Source: Peromyscus leucopus
Taxonomy: Eukaryota; Chordata; Mammalia; Rodentia; Cricetidae
Direction: 5' to 3'
DNA: 64,000 nucleotides
Assembly (NCBI RefSeq): GCF_004664715.2
Contig: NC_051072.1
Coordinates: 36,066,142 to 36,130,141 of the forward strand
How positions within the stretch are numbered: position 1 is the first letter of the stretch; the number at the start of each line of letters is the position of its first letter. The notes beneath the pieces are model-generated. The model was not told where the DNA came from and made no database searches. It saw only the letters and a list, made by a program, of their open reading frames with translations. Positions 11,905-21,620 of this stretch are shown in pieces. The position numbers were made by a program, and so were the translations under genes.

Positions 11905-12872
11905 GCCAGCAAGAACCCTATTGCATCTGCTATCAAGACAGCTGTACCCGGTGACCGGTGCAAGAAGGAAAACTTTCTCAGTTCTAGTTTGGACACAGAT
12001 GGGTATTATCAGATCCTGGCCAAAACAAGAAAACAATCAGACAAAAAGCCCAGCACACCCAAATGCTACAGTCAAGAGGAAAGGCTGAGGGAGCCACTTT
12101 GAAAGCATGTAGAGACAGCAGTTACGAACCGTGGCTTCTCCTCAGGTAGCAACATCAGCACTAAGTCTAAGGTCTGTGTGGCACAGAAAGAATTATACAG
12201 GGGGAAAAAAAAAAAGGAATCAAGACACAGCAAAATACAGACATGCAGAAGGCGGCTTTTCCAGCTCCACCCCAGTCTTCTAAATATCACAGGCCTGCCT
12301 ACCCAGAGATAAATCACCAGCACAGGTACTTGAGCTCCCACTCCCCTAGATCAAGTTGGAAAATGGGTGGGAAAAAATTCTAAGAGTAATGCTATGCAAC
12401 TTCTGACATTTCCGTATCTCTAAGAGTAAACAGATAAGCCGTTTCTCTAAATAGGACTAAGACATGGCCCTTCTCTGTGATCAAAGGGCACCATACCTGC
12501 ATTAGCACACTTAACATGATGTAACATCCTGTTTGTTTCTCCTTCATCAGACTCTGTGCTCCTTTAGGGAGGGGACTGTCCTATTTACCTTTATATCCCT
12601 AGCACTCTAACAAGGTACAAAAGTCATCTCTCAGTGTGCACTGAATCAATTAATGCACTCGGTATCTATTACCTGGTGGCTAAAATACAGACCGATCCTT
12701 AGTAATTAAAAAGTAAGTTATATTCAGGATACAGTATAATACATTGGGCTAAAATAGCTACTTTTATACAAACTCTCTATTGTTCTCTATATAGGAGCTT
12801 TTCTTATGTGATCAGGTGATTGTAGACAGACTTACCAACAGTTCTAGAACCACTGGTCAAAAGAACAGGAGT
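11905..12872. other. Unassigned intron sequence
   Basis: No recognised repeat or exon was seen. Confidence 0.5.
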
Positions 12873-12874
12873 AA

Positions 12875-13015
12875 GGCCAAGTGTGATAGCGCACGTCTTC
12901 AATACCAGCATTTAGGAGTCGGAGGCAGGTGAATCTCTGATTTCAAGGTCAGCCTGGTCCACATAGTGGGTTCCAGGTCAGCCAAAACTATATGGTGAGA
13001 CCATATCTATAAATA
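12875..13015 (+). mobile_element. Diverged B1 SINE, sense
   Basis: 'ggccaagtgtgatagcgcac', 'ggaggcaggtgaatctctga' and 'gtcagcctggtccacatagt' are in B1 order. Confidence 0.85.
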
Positions 13016-13866
13016 AAGAAGCAATCAAGCAAATTCAAACAGAAATCAATGATAGGCGTGTCAAATCAAAGACTCAAAAGAAACAGAGATGACAAGACTC
13101 CATTTCAGAGGAATCAAATATATATTCTCTCTCAAATTTCTCCTTTTTCAAGGATTTACCAAATCCACTGAAGGAGCTGATAATTTAGATATGCATATAG
13201 AAGAATTAATGGAGATTATTTAGAAACAAACACACGCATAAACACATATGCACATACTGTTTAACGATCACTTCAAAAGACATCACCCTGGGTAAAAATT
13301 ATAAATGGCTCGTGTAACGAAACCATGGACCATCATCATATTAAAATGGGCACACAGAGTGATGGTGGGACACATTCACACTATAATTATGAATCACTTT
13401 CACGTATCCTATACTTACGAAGTGCTTCATCATCTTTCTGCCAGTGCAGTCAACCCTTACCTGTAGATGCGCCACAGAAAAGGGGAAAAAGGAAAAAGTT
13501 CCAGCCAGGCTGAAAGCTTTCTTGAAACAAAGACAAGCTTAGGCTGCCAATCCCTGGCTGTCAGTAAGGTGGATAAGTCCCAAGTTCAGTACAATCCTCA
13601 GACTCGTCTAGAAAGGGTAAGTTTATTAGAGAAACCTATCTTCCAAAAGTCAGTCCTGTGTCGTTGTTTTCCCTTCGTGTTACGTGTGAGAGTTGATGTG
13701 GTGAAATCTAACGGCATTTTGTACATCTCTAATGAAAATAAGTAGGTTACATTCTACTTAGGAAAAGGGAAATCCGGGCTGTCCTAACAATGCACTGAAC
13801 TACTTTAAAAGAAACTACAGTAGCAGCACAAGAAAAAAACAATACTACACTGATAAAATAAGATTC
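13016..13866. other. Unassigned intron sequence
   Basis: No recognised repeat or exon was seen. Confidence 0.5.
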
Positions 13867-14012
13867 TAGCCGGGTGGTGGTGGCGCGCGCCTTTAATCCC
13901 AGCACTCGGGAGGCAGAGGCAGGTGGATCTTTGTGAGTTCGAGCCCCTTCTACAGCATCCAGGGCGAAGCTACACAAACCCTGTCTCAAAAAACAAACAA
14001 ACAAACAAAAAA
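13867..14012 (+). mobile_element. B1 SINE, sense
   Basis: 'agccgggtggtggtggcgcg' to 'ccctgtctcaaaaaaca' is a good B1 with an internal deletion in the right half (the 'gcctggtc' block is lost). Confidence 0.93.
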
Positions 14013-14035
14013 TCTAAAAAAGCAGAATTTAGCAG

Positions 14036-14165
14036 GCGGTGAGTTCCAGAACAACCAGGGCTACACAGAGAAACCTTGTCTTGACAAAAACAAAAACTAT
14101 ATATATATATACATACATATATATATATATATATATATCAATGCCTTACAGATATCATATTCCTG
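14036..14165 (+). mobile_element. B1 right-half fragment with (TA)n tail
   Basis: 'gtgagttccagaacaaccag' and 'acacagagaaaccttgtc' are the right half of B1, followed at 14098-14138 by a TA/TACA microsatellite. Confidence 0.8.
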
Positions 14166-14299
14166 AAACTGTGGGGTCATCTGGGGCAGTCGGATTGCCC
14201 AAGCTCAACAGAATGTATCACGTTGAAAACACAGGCCACCAGAAAATATAACTTATAAAATTTCATTGCGTACACGTTTTTCCCACTACACATGATCTC

Positions 14300-14475
14300 T
14301 GTCAGTTTATTTGTTCAGTATAGGGATTCACTCCGTAGTTTAAGCTGACCTGAACTATGTAGGTAGCCCAGACTAGCCTCTAACTCATGACAGTCTTCCT
14401 ACCTTAACCTTCTGAGTGATGGGATTACAAGCATGAGCCAGAACACCATGAGCCGGAACACCAGGCTCACACATG
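14300..14475 (-). mobile_element. Old B1/B4-like SINE, antisense
   Basis: 'tagcccagactagcctctaa' and 'gatgggattacaagcatgag' follow the antisense pattern. The end carries a short duplication of GAGCC(A/G)GAACACCA. Confidence 0.6.
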
Positions 14476-14603
14476 AATTTTTTAAAAGGATAGATCTACC
14501 ACGTGGCTTCCTATTAATAACATGAGCTGTGGCTGCCTATGAGAAGTATGGGATGTTTCGGCCCTCCTAATCCGTGTTTGGTATAGGAAAATGACATCAT
14601 AAT

Positions 14604-14745
14604 TTAGCCAGGCATGGAAGAACATGCCAATAACCCCAACACTCTGGAGGTTGAGGAAGAAGAGGCACAAGTTCCAAACGAGGCTGCACTGAAAGACCCT
14701 GTCCAGAAAGGAGGAAGAAAGGGAGGGAGGGAAGGAAGAAAAATA
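14604..14745 (+). mobile_element. Diverged B1 SINE, sense, with GGAA-rich tail
   Basis: 'ttagccaggcatggaagaac' and 'gaaagaccctgtcc' bound a worn B1; the tail 14706-14742 is GGAA/GGGA repeats. Confidence 0.7.
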
Positions 14746-14814
14746 TTTCCTAAGCTATTAATTTTAAAATAATATGCCCTAACATCTGAAAAGGTGTTTC
14801 CACAAAGACCGCTT

Positions 14815-14932
14815 TTGTTTAGTGACCCAGGATCTTCCTAGGTACCCTAGGCTGGATCTGAACTAAATATTTTCCTGCCTCCACCTCACAGGTGCCTGGG
14901 TTACAGGCTACCACATGGTACTAAAGCCTGTC
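14815..14932 (-). mobile_element. Old B1-like SINE, antisense
   Basis: 'ctaggctggatctgaact', 'cctgcctccacctcacag' and 'gggttacaggctaccaca' give the antisense pattern. Confidence 0.55.
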
Positions 14933-15099
14933 CTAAGACTGAATCCTCTCTTTTAAACCAACGGTATAATTCACTGGGAAAATGCGGGGTAGAAGGTGTC
15001 CTGGTAAAGAAAGAAGTTGCACGGATTTTTTTTTTAAAGAAAGGACTCTAAGAAAATGCATTTAAAAAAAAAAAAAAGTACCGAAATTTTCACAATTTG

Positions 15100-15849
15100 A
15101 CAAGACTGGAAGCGTCTAAACGGTCAGGCTGGAAGCAGGAGAGAGGAAGAGTCAGTCAAGAGCTGCTAGATTAAAGCCCGGGGAAATAGGTCTTATCTCT
15201 GAGAAGCCGGGAGGCATATCTGTACCTAAGATGCAAAAGCCACTAGTCGCCTAGAGAACTTGCCAGGACTACTTCAATTGCTTTAACCATCACCCAAACC
15301 TCCAACGGTTTACAACTGACTAGACAGAAAAGAAGGTGGAAGCCACTGCTTCCGAAGCCTAGCCCTTGTCCAGATGATTCCACCCCCCTCCCCCGGAAAG
15401 AAACAAAGACCTGGCGACCAGAGACCCCCCCCCCAAACTGAATTCTTCCGATCAGGAAAATAACGCCGACTTGGCTGTAGCTAGAGAAGTGTCTAGAACT
15501 CCTTCCTGGGCTGTCACAGGAGACAGAAAGGTAAACCGCCGCGCAAGGGCAGGACTCCTGCGTTTGGGTTGGGGGGGGGGGTAGAGAACGCAACTTTCTT
15601 CACACCTCACCAGGCAGAAACCTGGCATCCTCATCCCCTCTTGCAACCTGACAATTTACAACCTGGCAACGCCTTCTAATTAGGAACGTTCTAAGCCTTT
15701 TTATAGTCGAAAACTTTTTAAGTGCTTTCTCACAAGTTATGGTACACCGAGCGCTGGAGCCTGCTGCTCCAGAGAAGCCTGGAGGTTGGGGGGGGGGGGG
15801 TTTGCATCAAACCTCCAGCTTCGCTGCAGAACCTGATGAGCCAGTGGCT
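15100..15849. other. Intron shore of the CpG island
   Basis: This is unique-looking DNA with several C or G runs (15385-15395, 15427-15434, 15570-15580, 15789-15801) that mark the approach to the island. No repeat family is recognised. Confidence 0.55.
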
Positions 15850-16095
15850 AGGCTTCCCTGCACCTTGGAGAGGGAGGAGCCCACCCTGTCCGGTAGAGTG
15901 TGGCCGAGGGGGGAAAAAGAGAGAGTAACAGCACAGGCGAGAAGAGCGGCCAAGCAGGGCTAGGACTCAGCGCACCGGCAGACAGGCAGGGGGAGCCCCA
16001 CGCGGGAGCCAGAGTGCAGGATGCAGAAGCGGGGGGTCCCCCCTTTAGCTGCGCAAGCGGGCTCCCCGGACAACTCTCTCCCCGCAGCGGCGGCG

Positions 16096-16133
16096 CACGC
16101 GCGCGCGCGCGCGTACACACACGCGCGGGGCCG
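16096..16133. repeat. Alternating CG/CA purine-pyrimidine tract
   Basis: A CGCGCGCG run passes into TACACACACGCGCG. It lies inside the CpG island about 135 bases into intron 1. Such alternation is the sequence class that flips to Z-DNA under negative supercoiling. Confidence 0.75.
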
Positions 16134-16179
16134 GGCACACCCACCCTACCCCAAGTGCGCGGCTCCGCGGCAGGGTCGT

Positions 16180-16231
16180 CCCCCAACCCACCCCACCCCA
16201 CCCCCGCCTCCCCGCACCCCCGCCCGCCCGG
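16180..16231 (-). other. G-tract array at the start of Plpp1 intron 1
   Basis: The plus strand is C-rich, so the transcribed RNA is G-rich, with repeated runs of three to five G separated by one to three bases. It begins about 35 bases after the exon 1 donor. It has more than four G-runs and could form a quadruplex in RNA or in the displaced strand. Confidence 0.7.
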
Positions 16232-16261
16232 AAGACCCCCGGGGACCCCGGCGCCTGACGT

Positions 16262-16267
16262 ACGTAC
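16262..16267 (-). other. Plpp1: Plpp1 exon 1 splice donor
   Basis: On the minus strand the sequence runs CTGG|GTACGT. The GT follows exactly one base after codon 19 and leaves phase 1, as expected for the Leu-Leu-Ala junction of PLPP1. The following bases repeat (GTACGTACGT), so a donor four bases further on is possible in principle but would shift the frame. Confidence 0.85.
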
Positions 16268-16325
16268 CCAGCAAGACGCACAGCACATCGAGGGCCACGT
16301 ACGGCAGCCGCGTCTTGTCGAACAT
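16268..16325 (-). CDS. Plpp1: Plpp1 coding exon 1 (phospholipid phosphatase 1), N-terminal 19 codons
   Basis: Read on the minus strand from the ATG at 16325-16323, the frame gives MFDKTRLPYVALDVLCVLL and then a single G before a GTACGT donor at 16267-16262. This matches the known N-terminus of PLPP1 (LPP1/PAP2a), where the next residues begin with Ala, consistent with a phase-1 intron (G|CN). The protein is a six-pass plasma-membrane enzyme that removes phosphate from lysophosphatidate, phosphatidate, ceramide-1-phosphate and sphingosine-1-phosphate on the outer face. This exon holds only the cytosolic N-terminus and the start of the first hydrophobic segment (YVALDVLCVLL). The catalytic phosphatase motifs lie in later exons outside the window. 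The start context GAGACCATGT has A at -3, a good Kozak base. The start is chosen because the protein match begins exactly there. The exon is too short to stand out as an open frame. Confidence 0.95.
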
Positions 16326-16907
16326 GGTCTCCGGCGGGACGGCGCCCTGGGGGCGGGCGGCGGTTGGAACGGACCGCGGCGGGTCGGGAGAGCCGATGCC
16401 CGGGAGCCTCGCCCGCGGGGTGGCGGCGGCCCCAAGCGACTGCGCCTCGGGTCCTGGCGGGGGAGGGTACTGCGCCCCGGCAGAATGGGCCAGGCTGCGC
16501 GCTGCGACCGTGCAGGGCTGCGAGCAGGACCTGGACCCCTCCTCCCTTCACCGTCCCGTCCCTCCCGCCCTCCCCGCTTCAACGGGGACTCGGGGCCGGG
16601 CTGCCGCCGCTCCGTCGCCTCCGGGCGCCTGCCTGCCCTTGTCAGCGCTGCCTCGCCGCGGCCGCACGCTCGCCGCTGCCCGGTGCCCTCTCTCCAAACA
16701 GGCGGAGCGAGCGGACTCGAGCTTTAAGGATGAGGACCCGTGGGGGTGGGAGGGCGAGAGGAGGGAGGGAGGGACGGACGGACGCGGGCTCCGGCTCCTC
16801 CCGCCCGGCGGTGCGGCTGGAGCCTGGGCGCGCGCGCTCGCGGGCTGAAGGAGCGCGCCCCGGCGACAATGGGGCGGAGTCGGGGGAAACCCCAAGCCCG
16901 CGCGGGT

Positions 16908-16917
16908 AGCCAATCAG
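16908..16917 (+). promoter_or_regulatory. CCAAT box (NF-Y type)
   Basis: AGCCAATCAG is read on the plus strand, flanked by GC boxes within 100 bases on both sides. NF-Y works in either orientation, so it can serve Plpp1 on the minus strand. Confidence 0.6.
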
Positions 16918-16977
16918 CGCCAGCGACCCCGTCCGCCGACCGGCGGAGTCCCGCCCTGAATCTGGGAGCCCGCTGAC

Positions 16978-16989
16978 GGGGGCGGGGCC
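16978..16989 (+). promoter_or_regulatory. GC box (SP1/KLF type)
   Basis: GGGGGCGGGGCC is a full SP1-type site at the outer edge of the CpG island. A weaker GGGGCGGAG lies at 16871-16879. Confidence 0.55.
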
Positions 16990-17150
16990 AGTTGCATGGA
17001 TTGCGAGCCCTCTCTCTTTTTTCCATGCAGCCCTTGGTGCTAGGCGATGCTTCCTTTAAAGGAGAGCCGGACCCGGGGGACACCACCCCGCAGCTCCTCC
17101 GGCCTGCCACCCCTCTCCTCCCGTGAGGATGGGACCGTGGCGGGCTCGCC

Positions 17151-17475
17151 CTCACCGAATTGTTTTAAGTTTGTTACCTCTAAGCCCCCTTCTGGGAGAG
17201 GCCTTCCTGGTGGTTCCAGCTGAGCTCAGTTTTTGCAAGAATCCTTCTTGCTGTCTCAATATCTGAACGGATTTACCGTCCCACCTTTGATGTAAATCCG
17301 CGGTCTGCCCTTAGCAAGAATACCCCTGCCATGGTTGTCCTCTTAGTGATTTTCTGTCCACTGACTCACTTCACTCTCTTTGTTCCCCAGCTACGGATCT
17401 CCAGCTGAGTTTCCCCTTCATGGCTCCAGCTGCAGGAGACTTGATAAGGACTTCATTGGGGAGGAGTGTGGAGAC
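17151..17475. other. Upstream flank of the CpG island
   Basis: No repeat is recognised. A pyrimidine-rich run ending in TTTGTTCCCCAG at 17380-17391 resembles a plus-strand splice acceptor (see findings). Confidence 0.4.
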
Positions 17476-17541
17476 CTGTCCGGTGGTAAAGCTCCGCCCT
17501 TGCATAGAGGGGCCTTAGGTTTGATCGGTAGCCCAGCAGCA
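17476..17541 (+). mobile_element. ID-like SINE, sense
   Basis: 'cctgtccggtggtaaagctc' and 'gccttaggtttgatcggtag' fit a worn ID element. Confidence 0.5.
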
Positions 17542-17814
17542 AAGGTGCTCACATTCACAATAGAGTTAATGACGTCTTAACAAGTGTCAATCCTTTTTCA
17601 ATAGTGGCAATCCCCTTGCCCATTCCCGGGAGGCCTTTGGAACGCATTTAGTAATCTCAGTTTCCTAATTTGTAAAAAGGGGATGTTGATGATCCCTGCT
17701 GTCTGTTCTATTCAAGAGGAAGTGGTGAGGTTAAGAGAAGGTAGTGTGAAAATCGCTTTATAAAGAGTTAAACCACCACTACCGATGTTAACAATAGATG
17801 GTTTCCTCCTTGTC

Positions 17815-17928
17815 TCACATAACCCAGGGGGGCCTCCCATTCTGCTGTGTAGCAGAGAATGACCTTAAACTCCTGATCCTCCTGCCTCTACCTCCCAAGG
17901 TATTACAAGCCTGAGCCTCCACGCCAAG
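17815..17928 (-). mobile_element. Old B1/PB1-like SINE, antisense
   Basis: 'gaccttaaactcctgatcct' and 'cctgcctctacctcccaag' are the antisense 7SL-derived pattern. Confidence 0.65.
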
Positions 17929-18389
17929 GTTTTCATAGCTTACCTTCTTACATGAAGATGTGAAATAGAAATCACAAAACACATCTTCTGCTTCTCAGGC
18001 ATTTGCTGCAAAACACCCCAAAAGACAGATGGAAGGATGTTTATCTTTGGGGCTCAGATGCATATTTCCAAGTGCAACTGTAAAACCACAGATGAAAAAT
18101 GTATTTGGAAAAAAAAAAGTATATCCTCTTTTAAAGAAATTAGATTTTTTAAATTTCAGCTTCTTTGAATAGTTTCTAAAAGCTTTCAACCATTTATACC
18201 CAAAAAGATGTGCCAGTTTTTATTCTGTTTTTCCTTGCCTCCAGAGTTGAGTCCCAGAGGACAAGGTCATAATAAATTTAAAACACTTGTGATACGACTA
18301 TTAATTTTTTTTAACTTTTATCGAATACATACTGTATGCTAGGTATAGTCTAGACTTGAAGTTTTTTCTAAACAGCTTTGAGATGAGCA

Positions 18390-18490
18390 TGCTGGACAAG
18401 ATGGTACCCAGCTGTAATTCCAGCACTTGAGATGCAGAAGTAAGGGCATCAGAAGTTCCAGGGACAACCTTGGCTACAAAGCAAGTTTTA
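18390..18490 (+). mobile_element. Diverged B1-like SINE, sense
   Basis: 'atgctggacaagatggtacc', 'taattccagcacttgagatg' and 'cttggctacaaagcaag' are seen in order. Confidence 0.65.
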
Positions 18491-18523
18491 TAGTTCTATT
18501 GATGATAAATCTCCTTCCAAATG

Positions 18524-18898
18524 AATTCTTAGTTTGGTTTCTGTTGCTATGATAAGACCATGAACAAAAGCAACTTGGGGAGAAAAGAGTTTACTTCAGC
18601 TTACAGTTACAGTTCATCATTTAAAAAAGTCGGGGCAGGAGCTCAAGGCAGGAACCTGGAGGTAGGAACTGAAGCTGAGACCATGGAGGAACACTGTTTA
18701 CTGGCTTGCTCAGCTTTCTTATACCACCCAGGACCAACCACCAACTTATGGGTGGCACCACCCACAGTGATTTGGACCATCCCACATCAATCATTAATAA
18801 GGAAAATGTCCCACAGACCCTACAGGCCAGTCTGATGGAGGTCAATTGAGATTGAGATTCCCTCTTCCCAGATTACTATAGCATGTGTCAAGTTGACA
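18524..18898 (-). mobile_element. Rodent LTR-like repeat, antisense (family not named)
   Basis: On the minus strand it starts TGTCAACTTGACACATGC and ends about ...AAACCAAACTAAGA, a dispersed rodent repeat of about 375 bp that I recognise but cannot name with certainty (an LTR of MaLR or other ERV class is likeliest; an L1 3' end is the alternative). A second related type is at 46648-47030. Confidence 0.55.
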
Positions 18899-18899
18899 A

Positions 18900-19535
18900 A
18901 AACAAAACAAAACAAAACAAAGACAACAAAATAAACAAAAAAAAAACCCAAAACAACCTAACCAGGACAAGTGTCAACTAATAAATGTATATGAATGAAC
19001 AGATGTTAAAACTATTAGGCAACTGGGTTATGGGAATTTTGAGGGCCACATCCTGTCACCTACCCATAGCTCATTTATTATTGACAAATAACAAAAAGGT
19101 TAACTTTATAGAAGAGATCAGGCTGTTACCACATGAACTCAGGTGGTCAGATTCAGCTTCACTAAGTTTAAAACAAGACGTTGCCTATGTTTTAATAACA
19201 TGAAACGTGAAATACAGAGCATCACCTATAAAGAACTGGAACCAAAGACCTTTTATCCAAGCATGACTGTCTGTGACCCTATAGTCTGGGACTCATAACT
19301 CTGGAGGTAAGGAAAACAGAATCAAAACTGGCACATCTTTCTGGGTATAAATTGTTGAAAGTTTTTAGGAAATTATTCAAAGAAGCTGAAATTTAAAAAA
19401 AAAAATCTAATTTCCTTAAAAGAAAATAAATAAGGTTAATTTTGTTATCGTCTGTCTATGTATATTTTTACTCATGTTTGAGGTATGATGTTTATGCAAC
19501 TCATTTAAAGTTGTAATATACCATTAAGAAATACT
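18900..19535. other. Unassigned intergenic sequence
   Basis: It starts with an A-rich stretch (18898-18950) that looks like the worn tail of a retroelement. Nothing else is recognised. Confidence 0.45.
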
Positions 19536-19702
19536 GCCGGGCAGTGGTGGCGCACGCCTTTAATCCCAGCACTCGGGAGGCAGAGGCAGGTGGATCTTTG
19601 TGAGTTCGAGGCTAGCCTGGTCTACAGAGCAGGATCCAGGAAAAACACAAAACTACACAGAGAAACCCCCTGTCTCGAAAAACCAAAAAAAAAAAAAAAA
19701 TA
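19536..19702 (+). mobile_element. B1 SINE, sense
   Basis: Full B1 from 'gccgggcagtggtggcgcac' to 'aaccccctgtctcgaaaaac' and an A-run. It has the 'gatccaggaaa' right-half variant. Confidence 0.96.
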
Positions 19703-20449
19703 CATATTAATAGTCATCTATGATAATCAAACTTATAGTCATGTTAGTTAAGTTTTCTAGGTATACATGGATATATTTCAATTAGGTAGATAATCTTCAA
19801 ACATTTCAAAGACATACAGAATATGGCATTTTAAATGTTTTAAAAACTTAGACTTTTCTAGACAATGAGACACATCTGCTCCTGGCAGTACCAATTATTT
19901 CAAAGAGGATGATGGGCAACAAAGAAACTCCATATGAAGTTTGCTTTCTTTATGGCAAAAATATCCATTTGGGCAAAAAACTGTTCTTGCATAGACTGCT
20001 TGATAATATATTGTATAAAGTGGACATACAGGACCCATAGGAAAATAACCACTAAATTTTGCTATAACAAGGTGAAATGGTCCTTTGGGTCCCTGCTTCG
20101 CAGAGGAGACTGCCAGACATTCTACAGGACACAGGAAAGAGCGACTGAGAGACTCTAGGCCCATAGGCTAAAATGGATGCCCCAACATTACAGAAAAACT
20201 TTGGGTGACTGTCTAGGCAACCAGCTGTCTCTGTCATTTCTAGAATTATAAAAGTTGCTTTCAATGCATTTCTTCTTTACTCAGGTAATATTGTAATCCT
20301 TCCAGGGTTGTTGATGGAGTTGAAAACTAGATAATTATAATTATAGTTTTCCTTAGTCATGATAAAAGGTAAATTAGATATAAAACAAGACTCACAAAAT
20401 AGAATAGATGATAGAATATTTTCTTTAATTTTGCCAAATACAAATAGAC
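19703..20449. other. AT-rich stretch, possibly ERV interior
   Basis: It leads without a visible break into the ERV 3' fragment at 20450. I cannot find a gag, pol or env similarity, so it is left unassigned. Confidence 0.35.
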
Positions 20450-20932
20450 TAGATATTGTAACTATAATTCTTGCTTGATAACTGCTTTGTTATATATAAT
20501 TTTACTATGTTAAAGTTAAAAATCTTTCTTTTTGATTAGACAGAAAGGTGAAGTTCTTTGGGATGTCTTTCTGTACGCTGTGAATATGTGTTGCTCTCAT
20601 TGGCTAATAAATAAATTTGCATTGGCCTATGGCAGGGCAGGATGGAGCCAGATGGGAAAATCCAAGACAGATAGTGAGAGAAGAAAGGAGAGTCGGGGGA
20701 AATGCCAAACCGCAGTCCAAGGAGCAACATGTAATAGGACACAGGTAAAGCCACAGAACACACGGTGATACATAGATTAATAGTTATGAGTTAGGTTGTA
20801 AGAGCTAGCTAGCAAGAAGCCTAAGCCAATAAACCATAGAATTTGCAATTAATATTAAGCCTCTGAGTGGTTATTTTATAGGCAGCTGCAGGACTATGGA
20901 GCTGGGCAGGCCCGGAGAAACTTCCAGCTACA
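20450..20932 (+). mobile_element. Endogenous retrovirus 3' fragment: interior end, polypurine tract and LTR
   Basis: A short interior segment (20453-20535) and a purine tract (20539-20553) precede an LTR of about 379 bp (20554-20932) ending in CCAGCTACA. The LTR has an AATAAA-type run near 20606 and ends like the related copy at 49150-49621. The purine tract and LTR start are mutated, so this copy is old. No open gene is present; it is a broken, non-coding remnant. I believe the family is a cricetid MYS-like ERV, but the name is from memory. Confidence 0.7.
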
Positions 20933-21045
20933 CCAGCAGATATGTTGGATGGAGGAATAAGTCAACTGAAACTATGAGATAGCAACCATACAAATTTACA
21001 AGAAATATCTACTACTGAAGTGTTTTATTCAAATGTGAAATTTCA
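20933..21045. other. Unassigned intergenic sequence
   Basis: Nothing recognised. Confidence 0.4.
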
Positions 21046-21330
21046 AGAGCTAGGGAAATGGTTAGGTTGGTAAAGTGCTTATCATGCAAGCGTGAGGACC
21101 TGAGTGTGGATTCCCAGTCTTCATGTAAAAATAGGGCATAGCAGTGTGCACCTGTAATCCCATCAGTGGGGAGGCAGGGACAGACAGATGCCTAGAGCTT
21201 CCTAGACAGCCATCGTAGCCTATTGGTGAGCTGTAGTTTCAGTGAGAGACCATGTCCAAAAAGAAATAAGCTAGAGAGTGATTGAGGAAGACACCTAAGT
21301 TTGGTATATGGCCTCCACCACACAAACATG

Positions 21331-21373
<43 letters not shown>
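21046..21373 (+). mobile_element. B3 SINE, sense, with (CA)n tail
   Basis: It runs from 'gagctagggaaatggttagg' through 'gcgtgaggacctgagtgtgg' and 'gtgagagaccatgtccaaaa' to a CA repeat at 21333-21373. Confidence 0.9.
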
Positions 21374-21374
<1 letters not shown>

Positions 21375-21419
21375 AAAAACAGGTGAACATTCTCACCTTA
21401 TTAAATCTCTGTACTCAAT

Positions 21420-21620
21420 TTAAGGCTAACTTGACTACATAGCAAGACCCTAACTCGAAAGAAAAGAGGAGGAGGAGGAGGAAGAAGCTGCAGTAGTGTT
21501 GACGCATGCCTGTGCTCCCAGCACTGGGAAGGCAGAACCAGAAGGATCCTGAGTTTACAGACAGTTTTGGCTACATAATAAATTCCAGGCTAGTCTCAGT
21601 CACAGAGTAAGAGAAACCCA
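21420..21620 (+). mobile_element. B1-type SINE pieces around a GGA repeat
   Basis: The end of one B1-like copy (21420-21460, 'gcaagaccctaactcgaaag') is followed by (GAG)n and then a worn sense B1 ('agcactgggaaggcagaacc') to 21620. Confidence 0.65.

Larger units (their letters stand above)
1..16267 (-). other. Plpp1: Plpp1 intron 1 (5' part, continues off the left edge)
   Basis: Everything left of the exon 1 donor is intron for the minus-strand gene. I looked for the second Plpp1 exon (its alternative forms share a PFQRG-containing segment) in the minus-strand frames and did not find it, so the intron is longer than 16.2 kb. The content is SINEs, microsatellites and unassigned intronic DNA. 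Confidence 0.85.
16326..17000 (-). promoter_or_regulatory. Plpp1: Plpp1 promoter and 5' UTR
   Basis: This is the very GC-rich DNA immediately upstream of the Plpp1 ATG on the minus strand. I see no clear TATA box at a useful distance. It has GC boxes around 16871-16878 and 16978-16989 (GGGGGCGGGGCC) and a CCAAT box in AGCCAATCAG at 16908-16917, the preferred NF-Y context. CCAAT boxes are usually 60-100 bases from the start, which would put initiation near 16800-16850, but the transcription start cannot be fixed from sequence alone. The pattern is that of a broadly expressed CpG-island promoter. A few upstream ATGs on the minus strand in other frames (for example 16551 and 16582) would be upstream ORFs if transcription starts that far out. 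Confidence 0.75.
15850..17150. promoter_or_regulatory. CpG island over the Plpp1 start
   Basis: CpG is frequent here, with many CGCG, GCGC and CCGCC strings, while the surrounding tens of kilobases are CpG-poor as is normal for methylated mammalian DNA. The island covers exon 1, the start of intron 1 and the upstream promoter. Its richest part is 16080-16990. All long open frames in this stretch on both strands are composition effects of stop-poor GC-rich DNA. Confidence 0.92.

Noticed and set aside
13747..14004. Minus-strand 85-codon frame with RVLGLKA-type wording, also at 31517, 35292, 37665 and 53674
   Set aside because: This wording is the translation of antisense B1 elements and recurs wherever a B1 lies.
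15848..16909. Several open frames of 120-275 codons on both strands of the CpG island
   Set aside because: They overlap each other in many frames, have Arg/Pro/Gly-rich composition expected from GC-rich DNA, and the true Plpp1 frame is different and short.
19850..20450. AT-rich stretch considered as ERV env or pol
   Set aside because: No conserved retroviral motif could be seen in any frame, so it is left unassigned.
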